From assembly GCA_000026125.1 (NCBI GenBank), contig CU207211.1, forward strand, positions 3,100,001 to 3,164,000: a stretch of 64,000 bases of DNA, read 5' to 3'. Position numbers and translations under genes: made by a program. The stretch is from Herminiimonas arsenicoxydans. Lineage in GTDB: Bacteria > Pseudomonadota > Gammaproteobacteria > Burkholderiales > Burkholderiaceae_D. The notes below the pieces were generated by a model. That model was not told the origin of the DNA and ran no database searches. It was given only the letters and a program-made list of their open reading frames with translations. Positions 53,576-62,089 of this stretch are shown here, one piece after another. Positions within the stretch are counted from its first letter, which is position 1. Every line of letters begins with the position of its first letter.

Positions 53576-54934
53576 ATGAATATAGTCATTCTTGCTGCAG
53601 GTATGGGAAAGCGCATGCAATCCGCGCTACCGAAAGTCTTGCATCCACTGGCGGGCAAGCCGCTGCTATCCCACGTCATCGATACGGCGCGGCAACTTTC
53701 GCCATCCACGCTGTGCATAATCTATGGCCACGGCGGCGAACAGGTGCCGCAACTGCTGCAAAGCAAGGATTTATCATTTGCCAAACAGGAACCGCAACTC
53801 GGCACCGGCCACGCTGTCATGCAGGCCGTACCGCAACTGAACGACGATAGCCCTACGCTGATTCTGTACGGTGACGTCCCATTGACCACAGCTGCTTCAC
53901 TGCAACGTTTATTGGACATCGCCGGCGCCGATAAGTTGGGTATCTTGACGGTTGATCTGGACAACCCGACCGGCTACGGTCGCATCGTCCGCGAAAACGG
54001 CGCCATCACGCGCATCGTCGAACAGAAAGATGCCAATGAGCAGGAGCGCAGCATCCGCGAAGTCAACACCGGCATCATCGTTGCGCCTACCAAACAACTG
54101 AAAACCTGGCTCGCCAATCTTTCCAACAAGAATGCCCAAGGCGAGTATTACCTGACCGATATTGTGGCCAGTGCAGTAGCCGATGGCGTGCAAGTCGTTT
54201 CCGCCCAACCCGACCACGTATGGGAAACCCACGGCGTCAACAGCAAAGTCCAATTGGCCGAACTGGAACGCGTGCATCAGAACAACATTGCCCGCGCATT
54301 GCTTGAACATGGTGTGACACTGGCCGATCCGGCGCGCATCGATGTACGCGGTACGCTGACTTGCGGACGCGATGTGAGTATTGATGTCGGCTGCATATTT
54401 GAAGGCGACGTTACCCTGGCAGACGGCGTACGTATCGATGCATATTGCGTGCTGCACAATACGACTGTCGGTGCGCAAACCCACATTCGTCCCTACAGCC
54501 ATTTTGAAGGTGCGACCGTCGGCACGGCCTGCATCATCGGCCCTTACGCACGCCTGCGTCCCGGCGCCGTGCTTGGGGAAGATGTGCATATCGGCAATTT
54601 CGTCGAAGTCAAAAACAGCGACATCGCCGCGCACAGCAAAGCCAACCATCTGACCTACATTGGCGACTCCACCATAGGTTCGCGCGTCAACATCGGAGCC
54701 GGCACCATTACCTGCAATTACGACGGCGTAAACAAATCGCGCACTATCATCGAGGACGATGTGTTCGTCGGCAGCGCGACGCAATTGATCGCGCCGATAC
54801 GCGTCGGCAAAGGTTCGACCATAGGCGCCGGCACGACACTGACCAAAGATGCACCGGCCGACAAGCTGACCGTATCGCGTTCCAGGCAAATCACTGTCGA
54901 TGGCTGGCAGCGACCGGTCAAGATCAAAAAATAA
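53576..54934 (+). CDS. glmU: Bifunctional UDP-GlcNAc pyrophosphorylase / glucosamine-1-phosphate acetyltransferase
   Basis: 452 residues. The N-terminal nucleotidyltransferase domain has [19 protein letters not shown]. The C-terminal left-handed beta-helix has hexapeptide repeats and the conserved [19 protein letters not shown] segment and N-acetyl acceptor region [11 protein letters not shown]. It makes UDP-GlcNAc for peptidoglycan and LPS. No Shine-Dalgarno sequence is visible before the ATG at 53576, which raises the possibility of a leaderless or short-leader mRNA. Confidence 0.97.
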   Translation: MNIVILAAGMGKRMQSALPKVLHPLAGKPLLSHVIDTARQLSPSTLCIIYGHGGEQVPQLLQSKDLSFAKQEPQLGTGHAVMQAVPQLNDDSPTLILYGDVPLTTAASLQRLLDIAGADKLGILTVDLDNPTGYGRIVRENGAITRIVEQKDANEQERSIREVNTGIIVAPTKQLKTWLANLSNKNAQGEYYLTDIVASAVADGVQVVSAQPDHVWETHGVNSKVQLAELERVHQNNIARALLEHGVTLADPARIDVRGTLTCGRDVSIDVGCIFEGDVTLADGVRIDAYCVLHNTTVGAQTHIRPYSHFEGATVGTACIIGPYARLRPGAVLGEDVHIGNFVEVKNSDIAAHSKANHLTYIGDSTIGSRVNIGAGTITCNYDGVNKSRTIIEDDVFVGSATQLIAPIRVGKGSTIGAGTTLTKDAPADKLTVSRSRQITVDGWQRPVKIKK

Positions 54935-54939
54935 AGTCG

Positions 54940-55233
54940 ATGAAGAAGGCCGCCATCGCCGCGCAGGCATTACACCTGCAGCAGATACCGAATATCGGTC
55001 CGGCGATGGTCAAGGATTTTCATTTGCTGGGCATCCGGCAATGCACCGATCTGATCGGAGAAAATCCTTACGCTTTGTATGAGCGCCTATGCGAGCTGAC
55101 CGCGACGCGTCACGATCCCTGCGTGATCGACACCTTTATTTCTGCCGTCCGCTTCATGGAGGGCGCACCGGCCCGGCCATGGTGGCACTACACGGAAGAG
55201 CGCAAGAAAACACTCAGCCTGCGCGGCAAGTAG
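54940..55233 (+). CDS. Helix-hairpin-helix protein of the Cdd1 type
   Basis: 97 residues. The HhH segment LQQIPNIGPAMVKDFHLLGI is followed by CTDLIGENPYALYERLCE and RFMEGAPARPWWHYTEERK. It resembles the 'pathogenicity locus' Cdd1-like family, small proteins with a predicted DNA-binding fold and no settled role. It begins five bases after glmU and is probably cotranscribed with it. Confidence 0.8.
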   Translation: MKKAAIAAQALHLQQIPNIGPAMVKDFHLLGIRQCTDLIGENPYALYERLCELTATRHDPCVIDTFISAVRFMEGAPARPWWHYTEERKKTLSLRGK

Positions 55234-55246
55234 CCGCTTGCCTTGC

Positions 55247-55720
55247 TCACACCGCGATCCGCGTCTCAAACTTGCTGCGATGGATGGAGAAAAAGCTCTT
55301 CACGTTGCGCACATTCGCGTGCGAAGCAAACAGGCGGTGTACGAGCGCGTTATAGGCCGGCATATCCGCCACCTGTATCACCAGCACGAAGTCCGGCCCC
55401 GGCGACACGCGGTAGCATTGCAGGACCGCACTTTCTCCGGCGACCACAGTTTCAAACTCCACCTGCCGTTCGGCGGCCTGATTGTCCAATGTAATTTCGA
55501 CGATCGCCGTCAGTCCCGCCCCTATCTTTTGCGGCGACACGATCGCGACCTGACGCTCGATCACGCCGGCATCGACCAGACGCTTGACGCGACGCAGGCA
55601 GGTAGGCGGTGAAGCATGCACGGCCAGCGCCAGATCGTTGTTGGTTTGCGATGAATCGCCCTGTAGCGCATTCAAAATGCGTCTATCCAGCTCGTCCAGC
55701 AGTATGGTGTCGTCACTCAT
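55247..55720 (-). CDS. Lrp/AsnC family transcriptional regulator
   Basis: 157 residues. An N-terminal winged helix (LDELDRRILNALQGDSSQTN, SPPTCLRRVKRLVDAGVI) is followed by a RAM ligand-binding domain (about 70-150). It converges on the HhH gene with 13 bases between stops and is divergent from glmS. The 147-base region to glmS is strongly AT-rich, as expected for an Lrp-type site. The effector is not predictable. Confidence 0.9.
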   Translation of the reverse strand: MSDDTILLDELDRRILNALQGDSSQTNNDLALAVHASPPTCLRRVKRLVDAGVIERQVAIVSPQKIGAGLTAIVEITLDNQAAERQVEFETVVAGESAVLQCYRVSPGPDFVLVIQVADMPAYNALVHRLFASHANVRNVKSFFSIHRSKFETRIAV

Positions 55721-55742
55721 ATGAAAAATAATCGCTTATATT

Positions 55743-55757
55743 TGAAATTTAATTTCA
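55743..55757. promoter_or_regulatory. AT-rich palindrome between the Lrp-type gene and glmS
   Basis: TGAAATTTAATTTCA is a perfect inverted repeat with a three-base centre, 22 bases upstream of the regulator start. It is a candidate autoregulatory Lrp-family site. Confidence 0.4.
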
Positions 55758-55867
55758 CTTAATCAATCAAGAGAAATAATAAGCCATTTATTTAAGTATT
55801 TAGAAAACTTATTTCACAAACCCTCATCTAGACTCTCTCACTTATACACATCATCACGAGGTAAGCC

Positions 55868-57685
55868 ATGTGCGGTATCGTCGGCGCAGTAGCGCAACGC
55901 AACATTACTCCCATCCTGCTGGAAGGTCTGAAGCGCCTGGAATATCGCGGCTACGATTCCTGCGGTATCGCGCTGCATGTCGATGGCGAGTTGAAACGGG
56001 CGCGCAGCACCGAGCGCGTGACGGAACTCGAGCGGCAGATCGCAAGCACACAGCTGTCCGGCTTCACCGGCATCGCCCACACGCGCTGGGCCACCCATGG
56101 CGCGCCCGCATCGCACAACGCGCATCCGCATTTTTCGCGCGACCGCATCGCCCTCGTGCATAACGGCATTATCGAAAACCACGACGAGCTGCGGGATGAG
56201 CTGAAAGCACTGGGTTACGTGTTTGAGAGCCAGACCGATACCGAAGTCATCGCGCATCTGGTCGATCATTTATATACCGGCGATTTGTTTGAAACCGTGC
56301 AACTCGCCGCCAAACGCCTGACGGGCGCCTTTGCGATTGCCGTCTTCAGCCGCGATGAACCGCATCGCGTGGTCGGCGCTCGTCGCGGCTCGCCGCTGAT
56401 CGTGGGCATCGGCAATGGTGAAAACTTCGTCGCCTCCGATGCGCTGGCACTGGCCGGCACCACCGATCAAATCATTTACCTGGAAGAAGGCGACGTCGTC
56501 GACCTGCAATTGCAACGCGTATGGATCGTCGATGCCGACGGCAAGCAGGTGCAGCGCGAAGTCAAAACCGTACATGCACACACCGGCGCAGTCGAACTCG
56601 GCCCGTACCGTCATTACATGCAGAAGGAAATCTTCGAGCAGCCGCGCGCCATCGCCGACACGCTGGAAGGCATCAGCGCCATCACGCCGGATATTTTTGG
56701 CGATCAGGCATTTGCCACTTTCAGAAAAATCGACTCGGTTCTGATTCTCGCCTGCGGCACCAGCTACTACTCCGGCATGACGGCCAAATACTGGATAGAA
56801 GGCATCGCCGGCGTCCGCTGCGATGTGGAAATCGCCAGCGAATATCGTTATCGCGACAGCGTGCCGAATCCGCATGCGCTGGTCGTCACGATTTCACAAA
56901 GCGGCGAAACCGCCGACACGCTGGCGGCGCTGCGCCACGCACAATCGCACGGCATGCTGCACACGCTGACCATCTGTAACGCCGCCACCAGTGCGATGGT
57001 GCGTGAGTGTGCACTAGCCTACATTACGCGCGCCGGCGTCGAAGTCGGCGTTGCCTCGACCAAGGCCTTCACCACGCAACTGGCTGCGCTCTTCCTGCTG
57101 ACGCTGTCTTTGGCGCAGGTCAAAGGTCGCCTCAACGACGAACAGGAAGCCGCCTACCTGAAGCAAATGCGCCACCTGCCGGTCGCCATCAGCGCCGTGC
57201 TGGCGCTGGAACCGCAGATCATTGCCTGGGCAGAAGCGTTCGCGCGCAAGGAAAATGCCCTCTTCCTCGGACGCGGCCTGCATTATCCAATCGCACTGGA
57301 AGGCGCATTGAAGCTGAAAGAAATTTCATACATACACGCCGAAGCGTACCCGGCTGGCGAACTCAAGCACGGCCCGCTCGCGCTCGTCACGGAAGAAATG
57401 CCGGTCGTTACCGTTGCACCTAATGATTCGATGATCGAGAAACTGAAATCGAATATGCAGGAAGTTCGCGCGCGCGGCGGCGAACTGTATGTTTTCGCCG
57501 ATGGCGATTCGCGCATTACTTCGGGCGAAGGCCTGCACGTGATCCGCCTGCCGGAACATTACGGTGCGCTGTCGCCGATTCTGCATGTGGTGCCCTTGCA
57601 GTTGCTGGCATATCACACCGCACTGGCACGCGGCACCGACGTCGACAAGCCACGCAATCTTGCCAAATCCGTGACGGTTGAATAA
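55868..57685 (+). CDS. glmS: Glutamine-fructose-6-phosphate aminotransferase (isomerizing)
   Basis: 605 residues. The N-terminal nucleophile is Cys2 ([12 protein letters not shown]), giving a glutaminase domain, followed by two SIS domains ([36 protein letters not shown]). The invariant C-terminus LAKSVTVE is present. It makes glucosamine-6-phosphate, the first step toward the GlmU product. The 3' end of glmS is the recognition site of Tn7-family TnsD, and the accessory island begins just beyond it. Confidence 0.97.
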   Translation: MCGIVGAVAQRNITPILLEGLKRLEYRGYDSCGIALHVDGELKRARSTERVTELERQIASTQLSGFTGIAHTRWATHGAPASHNAHPHFSRDRIALVHNGIIENHDELRDELKALGYVFESQTDTEVIAHLVDHLYTGDLFETVQLAAKRLTGAFAIAVFSRDEPHRVVGARRGSPLIVGIGNGENFVASDALALAGTTDQIIYLEEGDVVDLQLQRVWIVDADGKQVQREVKTVHAHTGAVELGPYRHYMQKEIFEQPRAIADTLEGISAITPDIFGDQAFATFRKIDSVLILACGTSYYSGMTAKYWIEGIAGVRCDVEIASEYRYRDSVPNPHALVVTISQSGETADTLAALRHAQSHGMLHTLTICNAATSAMVRECALAYITRAGVEVGVASTKAFTTQLAALFLLTLSLAQVKGRLNDEQEAAYLKQMRHLPVAISAVLALEPQIIAWAEAFARKENALFLGRGLHYPIALEGALKLKEISYIHAEAYPAGELKHGPLALVTEEMPVVTVAPNDSMIEKLKSNMQEVRARGGELYVFADGDSRITSGEGLHVIRLPEHYGALSPILHVVPLQLLAYHTALARGTDVDKPRNLAKSVTVE

Positions 57686-57716
57686 GCGACTGCACTTGAA
57701 GAGCTGTTACTTTGAT

Positions 57717-57786
57717 TGACTAATATTATAGGAATTATGTAGGCTATATTTCCACAAATGACTAAATTATTTTAATTACAGGAATT
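57717..57786 (+). repeat. Imperfect direct repeats immediately downstream of glmS
   Basis: Two copies share TGACTAA, ATTAT and AGGAATT in the same order (57717-57736 and 57759-57786). They lie in an AT-rich strip that starts about 20 bases after the glmS stop with TGTTAC at 57705. The arrangement is reminiscent of transposase-binding repeats at an end of a Tn7-like element, but this is not established. Confidence 0.35.
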
Positions 57787-57841
57787 TTTACAATCAGAGA
57801 AGCACTCTGCTTTTTTATTCACGATAATTAAAGTCTGAAAT

Positions 57842-57885
57842 AAAACAAAAGAGGCTAGAACAACAGTTGTTCTAGCCTCTTTTTT
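57842..57885. terminator. Bidirectional intrinsic terminator between glmS and the island operon
   Basis: A perfect 14-bp inverted repeat GAGGCTAGAACAAC/GTTGTTCTAGCCTC (57851-57864 with 57866-57879) has a run of T on the right and an A-rich run on the left. It can terminate both glmS-side transcription and the convergent operon at 57945-63244. Confidence 0.92.
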
Positions 57886-57944
57886 ATTAGAACGCCAACC
57901 TAGAGCAGCCCCTCACACATGCCAAGTAACTCTATGGATCTGGG

Positions 57945-58751
57945 TTAACCCGGCGGTGGGCTTATGTTCTCAGCCTTTGAAGTACTCTTGCGCGTAGTTG
58001 CTTTCCTAACTGGGCTACTCGACTGCGCTAAGAAGGACTCGCAGCTAAGTATCAATTCCCGACCGTAGGCAGTAGATGCATCCCATACAGCAGCGCGACT
58101 CACGGCTAGAAGCATGTAGATGGCGTGAGCTACCGCGACGACTAAGACCACTGCAATTCGGCTTCCTTGCGGCGTGTCGGTATCCCACATCAAACGCCAC
58201 AAGATGACCGTGCAGACTGTTACGACAATGACGTTCAGACAAAGCGCCAATGCCTTGACTCCGAGCAGATTTCGGCGAAAGCCGTACGTGATATTTTCCG
58301 TGAACAAGATGGGAAACTTCTTCGTATCGCGAGTGTTTTGACGAAGCCAGTTGCCGCACTGAGCATAAAAGGCGTCTGCACCGGCTTGGTTTGCGCTCTC
58401 ATCCGCAGGACTGGGAGCGGCCACAGCCAGCTTGCCCGCAAGAAAAGCTCGATATCGGTCTTTTGAACCGGCATCGATGGTTCCGTCATTTCTGCGGAAC
58501 ATGGTGACCGAAGGTATACCTCCGTGTTCAGCATAGAGCTTGCTTTCAATCGCGCGGCCACGAGCCCGCGCGAAGTCCGCTATAGCAAATAGGAGCACGA
58601 GTATCCCGACCGTCGCAATAAGGTTCGAAAGCCCGAACGATTTCCACGAAATAAGGAGCGTCACGGCGGCGAGCGAAGGTGCTGCTGCGATGATCGCGGG
58701 GAACAGCCTGGCGCGTATAGAGTAGGCATCGAAGAACTTAAACATTTCCAT
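57945..58751 (-). CDS. Four-TM membrane protein, candidate effector of the E2-E1-JAB/MBL system
   Basis: 268 residues. Four hydrophobic segments form two hairpins (about 17-36, 42-61, 163-185 and 197-218) separated by a polar loop of about 100 residues. A basic, Ser/Thr-rich tail ends SPPPG. I choose the ATG at 58751, which overlaps the upstream MBL stop in TGATG and has GGAGGG about six bases before it; the longer frame to 58838 runs inside that gene. No family is recognised with certainty. The layout resembles four-TM pore-forming effectors of CBASS-type systems (S-4TM class), but the sequence signatures do not clearly match. It is the last gene of the operon. Confidence 0.75.
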   Translation of the reverse strand: MEMFKFFDAYSIRARLFPAIIAAAPSLAAVTLLISWKSFGLSNLIATVGILVLLFAIADFARARGRAIESKLYAEHGGIPSVTMFRRNDGTIDAGSKDRYRAFLAGKLAVAAPSPADESANQAGADAFYAQCGNWLRQNTRDTKKFPILFTENITYGFRRNLLGVKALALCLNVIVVTVCTVILWRLMWDTDTPQGSRIAVVLVVAVAHAIYMLLAVSRAAVWDASTAYGRELILSCESFLAQSSSPVRKATTRKSTSKAENISPPPG

Positions 58752-59809
58752 CAGATTCCCTCCACTTCGTTGGCAAACTCTTCCGCAACCGCAGGAGCCG
58801 TATTGGGGTGCCCACCTCCGCTGGAGTGCGATATCCATTTGGTACGGGTGGAGTAAACCTTAAAGCCCCTACGCATAAAAGCGTTCTTCACTTGCCCACG
58901 CGGATAGTCGTGTTTGTTTGAGCCGACCGAACAGAACGCTATACCGTCTGCACTGCCTTCGGGTTGCCTCAGCCCTAGCCACATGTCCAACACCGAGGGA
59001 GTCACATTGTGTCTGCTTCCATGATGGGGGATTTGCACGAACTTAGGTTTGTCCAATCCAAGCTGAGCAGCAAAGTTGCCTGCCTCCGTCAACCCAATGG
59101 GGCCTACATCCGCAGTAAGCAGGACGCCCTTGTCGTTCAGTACACCATACTGCACGACGCAGCTTTCATTAGACGCCGAGGTCGAGGTGTTCTTCGCGAG
59201 CGTTTCCACGTCCCACTTTTCTTCCAGCCATGTCTTCGCAGCTTCGGTCAAGGATCGTAATAGGCCGAAGCTTTGCGATGCAGCAGCTTCGGTCGTGTAC
59301 CTGTCCGGCGTCTTCCCAAAATCAGGGATCGAATTGATATATCGATCTCTTGCGGGAGCAAGAACGGTGAACGCACCAATCGTCGAGCCCTGAAAGACCT
59401 CGTGGATGCGGACTCCTTTTTGAATGGCAAGCCTCTCAAGTTCTACCAGATATGGATGCCGTGCCTTGATGTCGTCAATCAGGCCTTGCAATGTGAAGTT
59501 TCCGTGGAAGTGGTGAAGAATATCCGCGGCATAAAGCCATGGCCTGTTCATCCATAAATTCTTAACTTCAATCTTCTCCATTACACCAACAAGCCCGGTC
59601 GCGTGATCGTCATCAGCGTGCGATAACATCATATGGTTGATGTAGTAACCAGGGTAAAACTCATTGATATGGTTGATGATAGTTTTCGCCGTCTCCGTGC
59701 GCCCCCCATCGACCACGTGCAGATAATAGCCCTGCGGATCGCCGTAGCGGATAACAATTGCGTCTCCCGAGCCTTCCCCTATGGGCAAAAAGTCGATCTC
59801 ATAGTTCAT
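58751..59809 (-). CDS. ComEC-like metallo-beta-lactamase hydrolase (MBL 1)
   Basis: 352 residues. The metal-binding motif is SHADDDHATG (H64, D66, D68, H69). Later motifs LLTADVG and IPHHGSRH match the ComEC/Rec2-type MBL layout. There is no membrane domain, so it is cytosolic. GGGGGAG lies seven bases before the ATG at 59809, and it begins 31 bases after the E2-E1-JAB stop. Relatives act on nucleic acids or phosphodiesters; the substrate here is unknown. The C-terminus is EVEGI. Confidence 0.85.
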   Translation of the reverse strand: MNYEIDFLPIGEGSGDAIVIRYGDPQGYYLHVVDGGRTETAKTIINHINEFYPGYYINHMMLSHADDDHATGLVGVMEKIEVKNLWMNRPWLYAADILHHFHGNFTLQGLIDDIKARHPYLVELERLAIQKGVRIHEVFQGSTIGAFTVLAPARDRYINSIPDFGKTPDRYTTEAAASQSFGLLRSLTEAAKTWLEEKWDVETLAKNTSTSASNESCVVQYGVLNDKGVLLTADVGPIGLTEAGNFAAQLGLDKPKFVQIPHHGSRHNVTPSVLDMWLGLRQPEGSADGIAFCSVGSNKHDYPRGQVKNAFMRRGFKVYSTRTKWISHSSGGGHPNTAPAVAEEFANEVEGI

Positions 59810-59840
59810 TTTGTTACTCCCCCCTTAATTTCTGTTTTTT

Positions 59841-62081
59841 TCAAGCTGCGACGTCCTCTCGTACAACTGCGGAATATCCGTCTGGACGGTGTATAAGCAA
59901 CACTGCCGCACCCTTGATCTTCCCGACCAACTGATCGGCTGTGTCGATATCCATCTGGGATGGGCCAAATGCGCCAAGATGACTATGCCAAGTACCGATG
60001 CACCATAGAGCCCCTTGCCCCGATTTATCGTAAGCGGCGACAGTGGCTTGGAAACCTTCTGTTCCGAGTACAAAGAGCGACGACTGTCGAGTACTATCGG
60101 GAGGAGCAGGCAATACATCTACAATGTATATTTCACGGCTTATAGTGCTGACTCTTCCAACAATCAGTCCTCCAGTCTCTGTTTGCGAATGAGAAGCGAC
60201 GTCCGAAGCGATCTTCTTATGCGCACTGTCCAAAACACGTACTCTCCAACGCCCCGTATCGGAAAGATCGGCAATTTGTGTCGCTGCTAGAGAAGTGTGA
60301 ACCCAGTTAATTGACATGGCATCCGCACTGAGCGAAGCAATCGAAATTAATCCACTATCTGGAAGGCCTTTCTTATGAATATCAGTCAAAGATTGGGCGA
60401 CCCCCGCAGCAATTAGTGAAATACGAGAATCAGACATTGGTAAAGTGACAGAATTACAGCCGACACCAATTCTGAGTTGATTACGATTAGCGTCTTGACC
60501 AACCTTCAACTTGCCAATCTGTCGAAGCTCTTCGTAGGCTCGAGCCATTAAATCGCTAGTTGATGGATTTCGCGCACTACCTTCTATTGTCATCAACCCT
60601 GACTCACCAAGATCCAATGCGCATGCCTCGATAATCCGCGCGGGAAAATCGCTTTCAGAAAGGCATTGACGAACCATATTCGAAGCCGTGGTATTCACTG
60701 CAAACGCAGCTGGATCATTTAACGGACTGTGTTTAGCTATTGGTAGTCGCGTAAAATCTTGAACGGAGCGACTATATGTGCGGGGTACCTTTCCGTCCTG
60801 ATATTGCGAAATAATCCGACTTAACTGTTGCGCCTTCCCACCGGCTCCAAAAGCATTGTCTGGATAGAGGACATGCCTGGCTGAGTTGTGAGGGGCAAAA
60901 TTACCCTGATCTATAAGTAGATCAGGTGAAAAACCGCAACGAGCCATATGCATGGCGACTTTTGAGCCAAGGCTGCCGCATCCGATGAACGTGCTTTTTA
61001 CCCCGACCGTTTTTTCATCCAGACCCGAAGTCCGTCGCAGGAGCCCTACGGATAACGTATCAAAGATGGTGACTGGCTGAACCTTTATGGCGGCCCCGTT
61101 ATCGAGCCCACCAGGGATTGGCACATCGATCCTATATGCCAGCAATTCGTATGGGGTTGTCTGGCCTATCAACGGGAAAGGTCGAAGCACCGGCAAAACG
61201 ACAAAAACTGGCAGCGGGGGCACACTTGGCCTCTGCTTTACTGCGTAAGTCAGACTGTTAATGAGGCTGTCGAACGAAATATCGCAAGAATAATCTTGTG
61301 CCCGCTGACGCAACTGCTCTAGGGTATATATGTTATCCGGGCGGAATATATCGAACACCGGAAACTCGCCATTAGCGTCCAAGAGCGGCCAACAAATTGA
61401 CAGTGGCACAAGACGAACAAAGACCCCTTCCACTCCAGACTGCTCGATCGTCAAAAGTGTGCTGATATGCTCTGGCCGTATCCGCTTGGATTCTTGAAGT
61501 TGAGGAAGCCTTGCAAGTAAAGGCGCCTCACCAGCCATACCGAATGAAGTCACGCAATAGTGCTGCAGGCCACCCATTTTGGGAGCGTTTCCGACAATTT
61601 GATCAACATTCAAATGTATTTCATCACCACCCCGCACACGACGGGTTGGCTCCCAGCCAAAGCGTTTATCTATTAGCTTGTTGTAGGCTGCTTTTTCAAG
61701 CCAATCAAAAATTTGAAAAAGAAGGCGGCCGATTCCTTCCGAATGAATAATCTCCAGTAGGTCACCATGGGCAACGCAAGGCTGAACTCGGTCACCGGAT
61801 CGGTAATAATTTAGGTGTGGAACGTTAGGATTAAAATCCGCCCGCAAAGAGACGACCGGAGCTCTGTTGGGATACGCAGCAGGAAAACTTATCCAGACAT
61901 CTTCAAACGCACGTACCCCATAAGGACTTTCGCCCTGAGCTTTCCATGTTGACGGCAGTTCTACGTCGAACCGCCCCTTGATAATCCATGTTGAGTTTGA
62001 TTCGTCTTCAACTATCTCAACGTTGCTGATACGAGGATGGCCGCGAATAAGTGCAAACGCATCTTGAATGTACTCATTCAT
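59841..62081 (-). CDS. E2-E1-JAB triple-domain ubiquitin-type protein (fused Cap2/Cap3-like)
   Basis: 746 residues counted from the ATG at 62081. Residues about 1-145 look like an E2 conjugating domain with candidate catalytic Cys102 (GDRVQPCVAHGDLLE). Residues about 150-335 form an unassigned linker or domain. Residues about 355-560 are a ThiF/E1 adenylation domain with IGCGSLGSKVA (367-372), Asp391 and Arg402 (NSARH); possible E1 cysteines are C473 and C487. Residues about 610-746 are a JAB/JAMM metalloprotease with Glu635 (ETGGL) and H699-S-H701...S708-Q-M-D711. In CBASS these activities are split between Cap2 and Cap3. A TTG at 62093 in a TTGA overlap with the upstream stop is an alternative start; neither has a clear ribosome binding site. 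Confidence 0.88.
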   Translation of the reverse strand: MNEYIQDAFALIRGHPRISNVEIVEDESNSTWIIKGRFDVELPSTWKAQGESPYGVRAFEDVWISFPAAYPNRAPVVSLRADFNPNVPHLNYYRSGDRVQPCVAHGDLLEIIHSEGIGRLLFQIFDWLEKAAYNKLIDKRFGWEPTRRVRGGDEIHLNVDQIVGNAPKMGGLQHYCVTSFGMAGEAPLLARLPQLQESKRIRPEHISTLLTIEQSGVEGVFVRLVPLSICWPLLDANGEFPVFDIFRPDNIYTLEQLRQRAQDYSCDISFDSLINSLTYAVKQRPSVPPLPVFVVLPVLRPFPLIGQTTPYELLAYRIDVPIPGGLDNGAAIKVQPVTIFDTLSVGLLRRTSGLDEKTVGVKSTFIGCGSLGSKVAMHMARCGFSPDLLIDQGNFAPHNSARHVLYPDNAFGAGGKAQQLSRIISQYQDGKVPRTYSRSVQDFTRLPIAKHSPLNDPAAFAVNTTASNMVRQCLSESDFPARIIEACALDLGESGLMTIEGSARNPSTSDLMARAYEELRQIGKLKVGQDANRNQLRIGVGCNSVTLPMSDSRISLIAAGVAQSLTDIHKKGLPDSGLISIASLSADAMSINWVHTSLAATQIADLSDTGRWRVRVLDSAHKKIASDVASHSQTETGGLIVGRVSTISREIYIVDVLPAPPDSTRQSSLFVLGTEGFQATVAAYDKSGQGALWCIGTWHSHLGAFGPSQMDIDTADQLVGKIKGAAVLLIHRPDGYSAVVREDVAA

Positions 62082-62089
62082 AGAGCCAA

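Noticed and set aside
57945..58751. Naming the four-TM protein S-4TM outright
   Set aside because: Topology and context fit, but I could not recognise the S-4TM sequence signatures, so the call was kept at 'candidate effector'.
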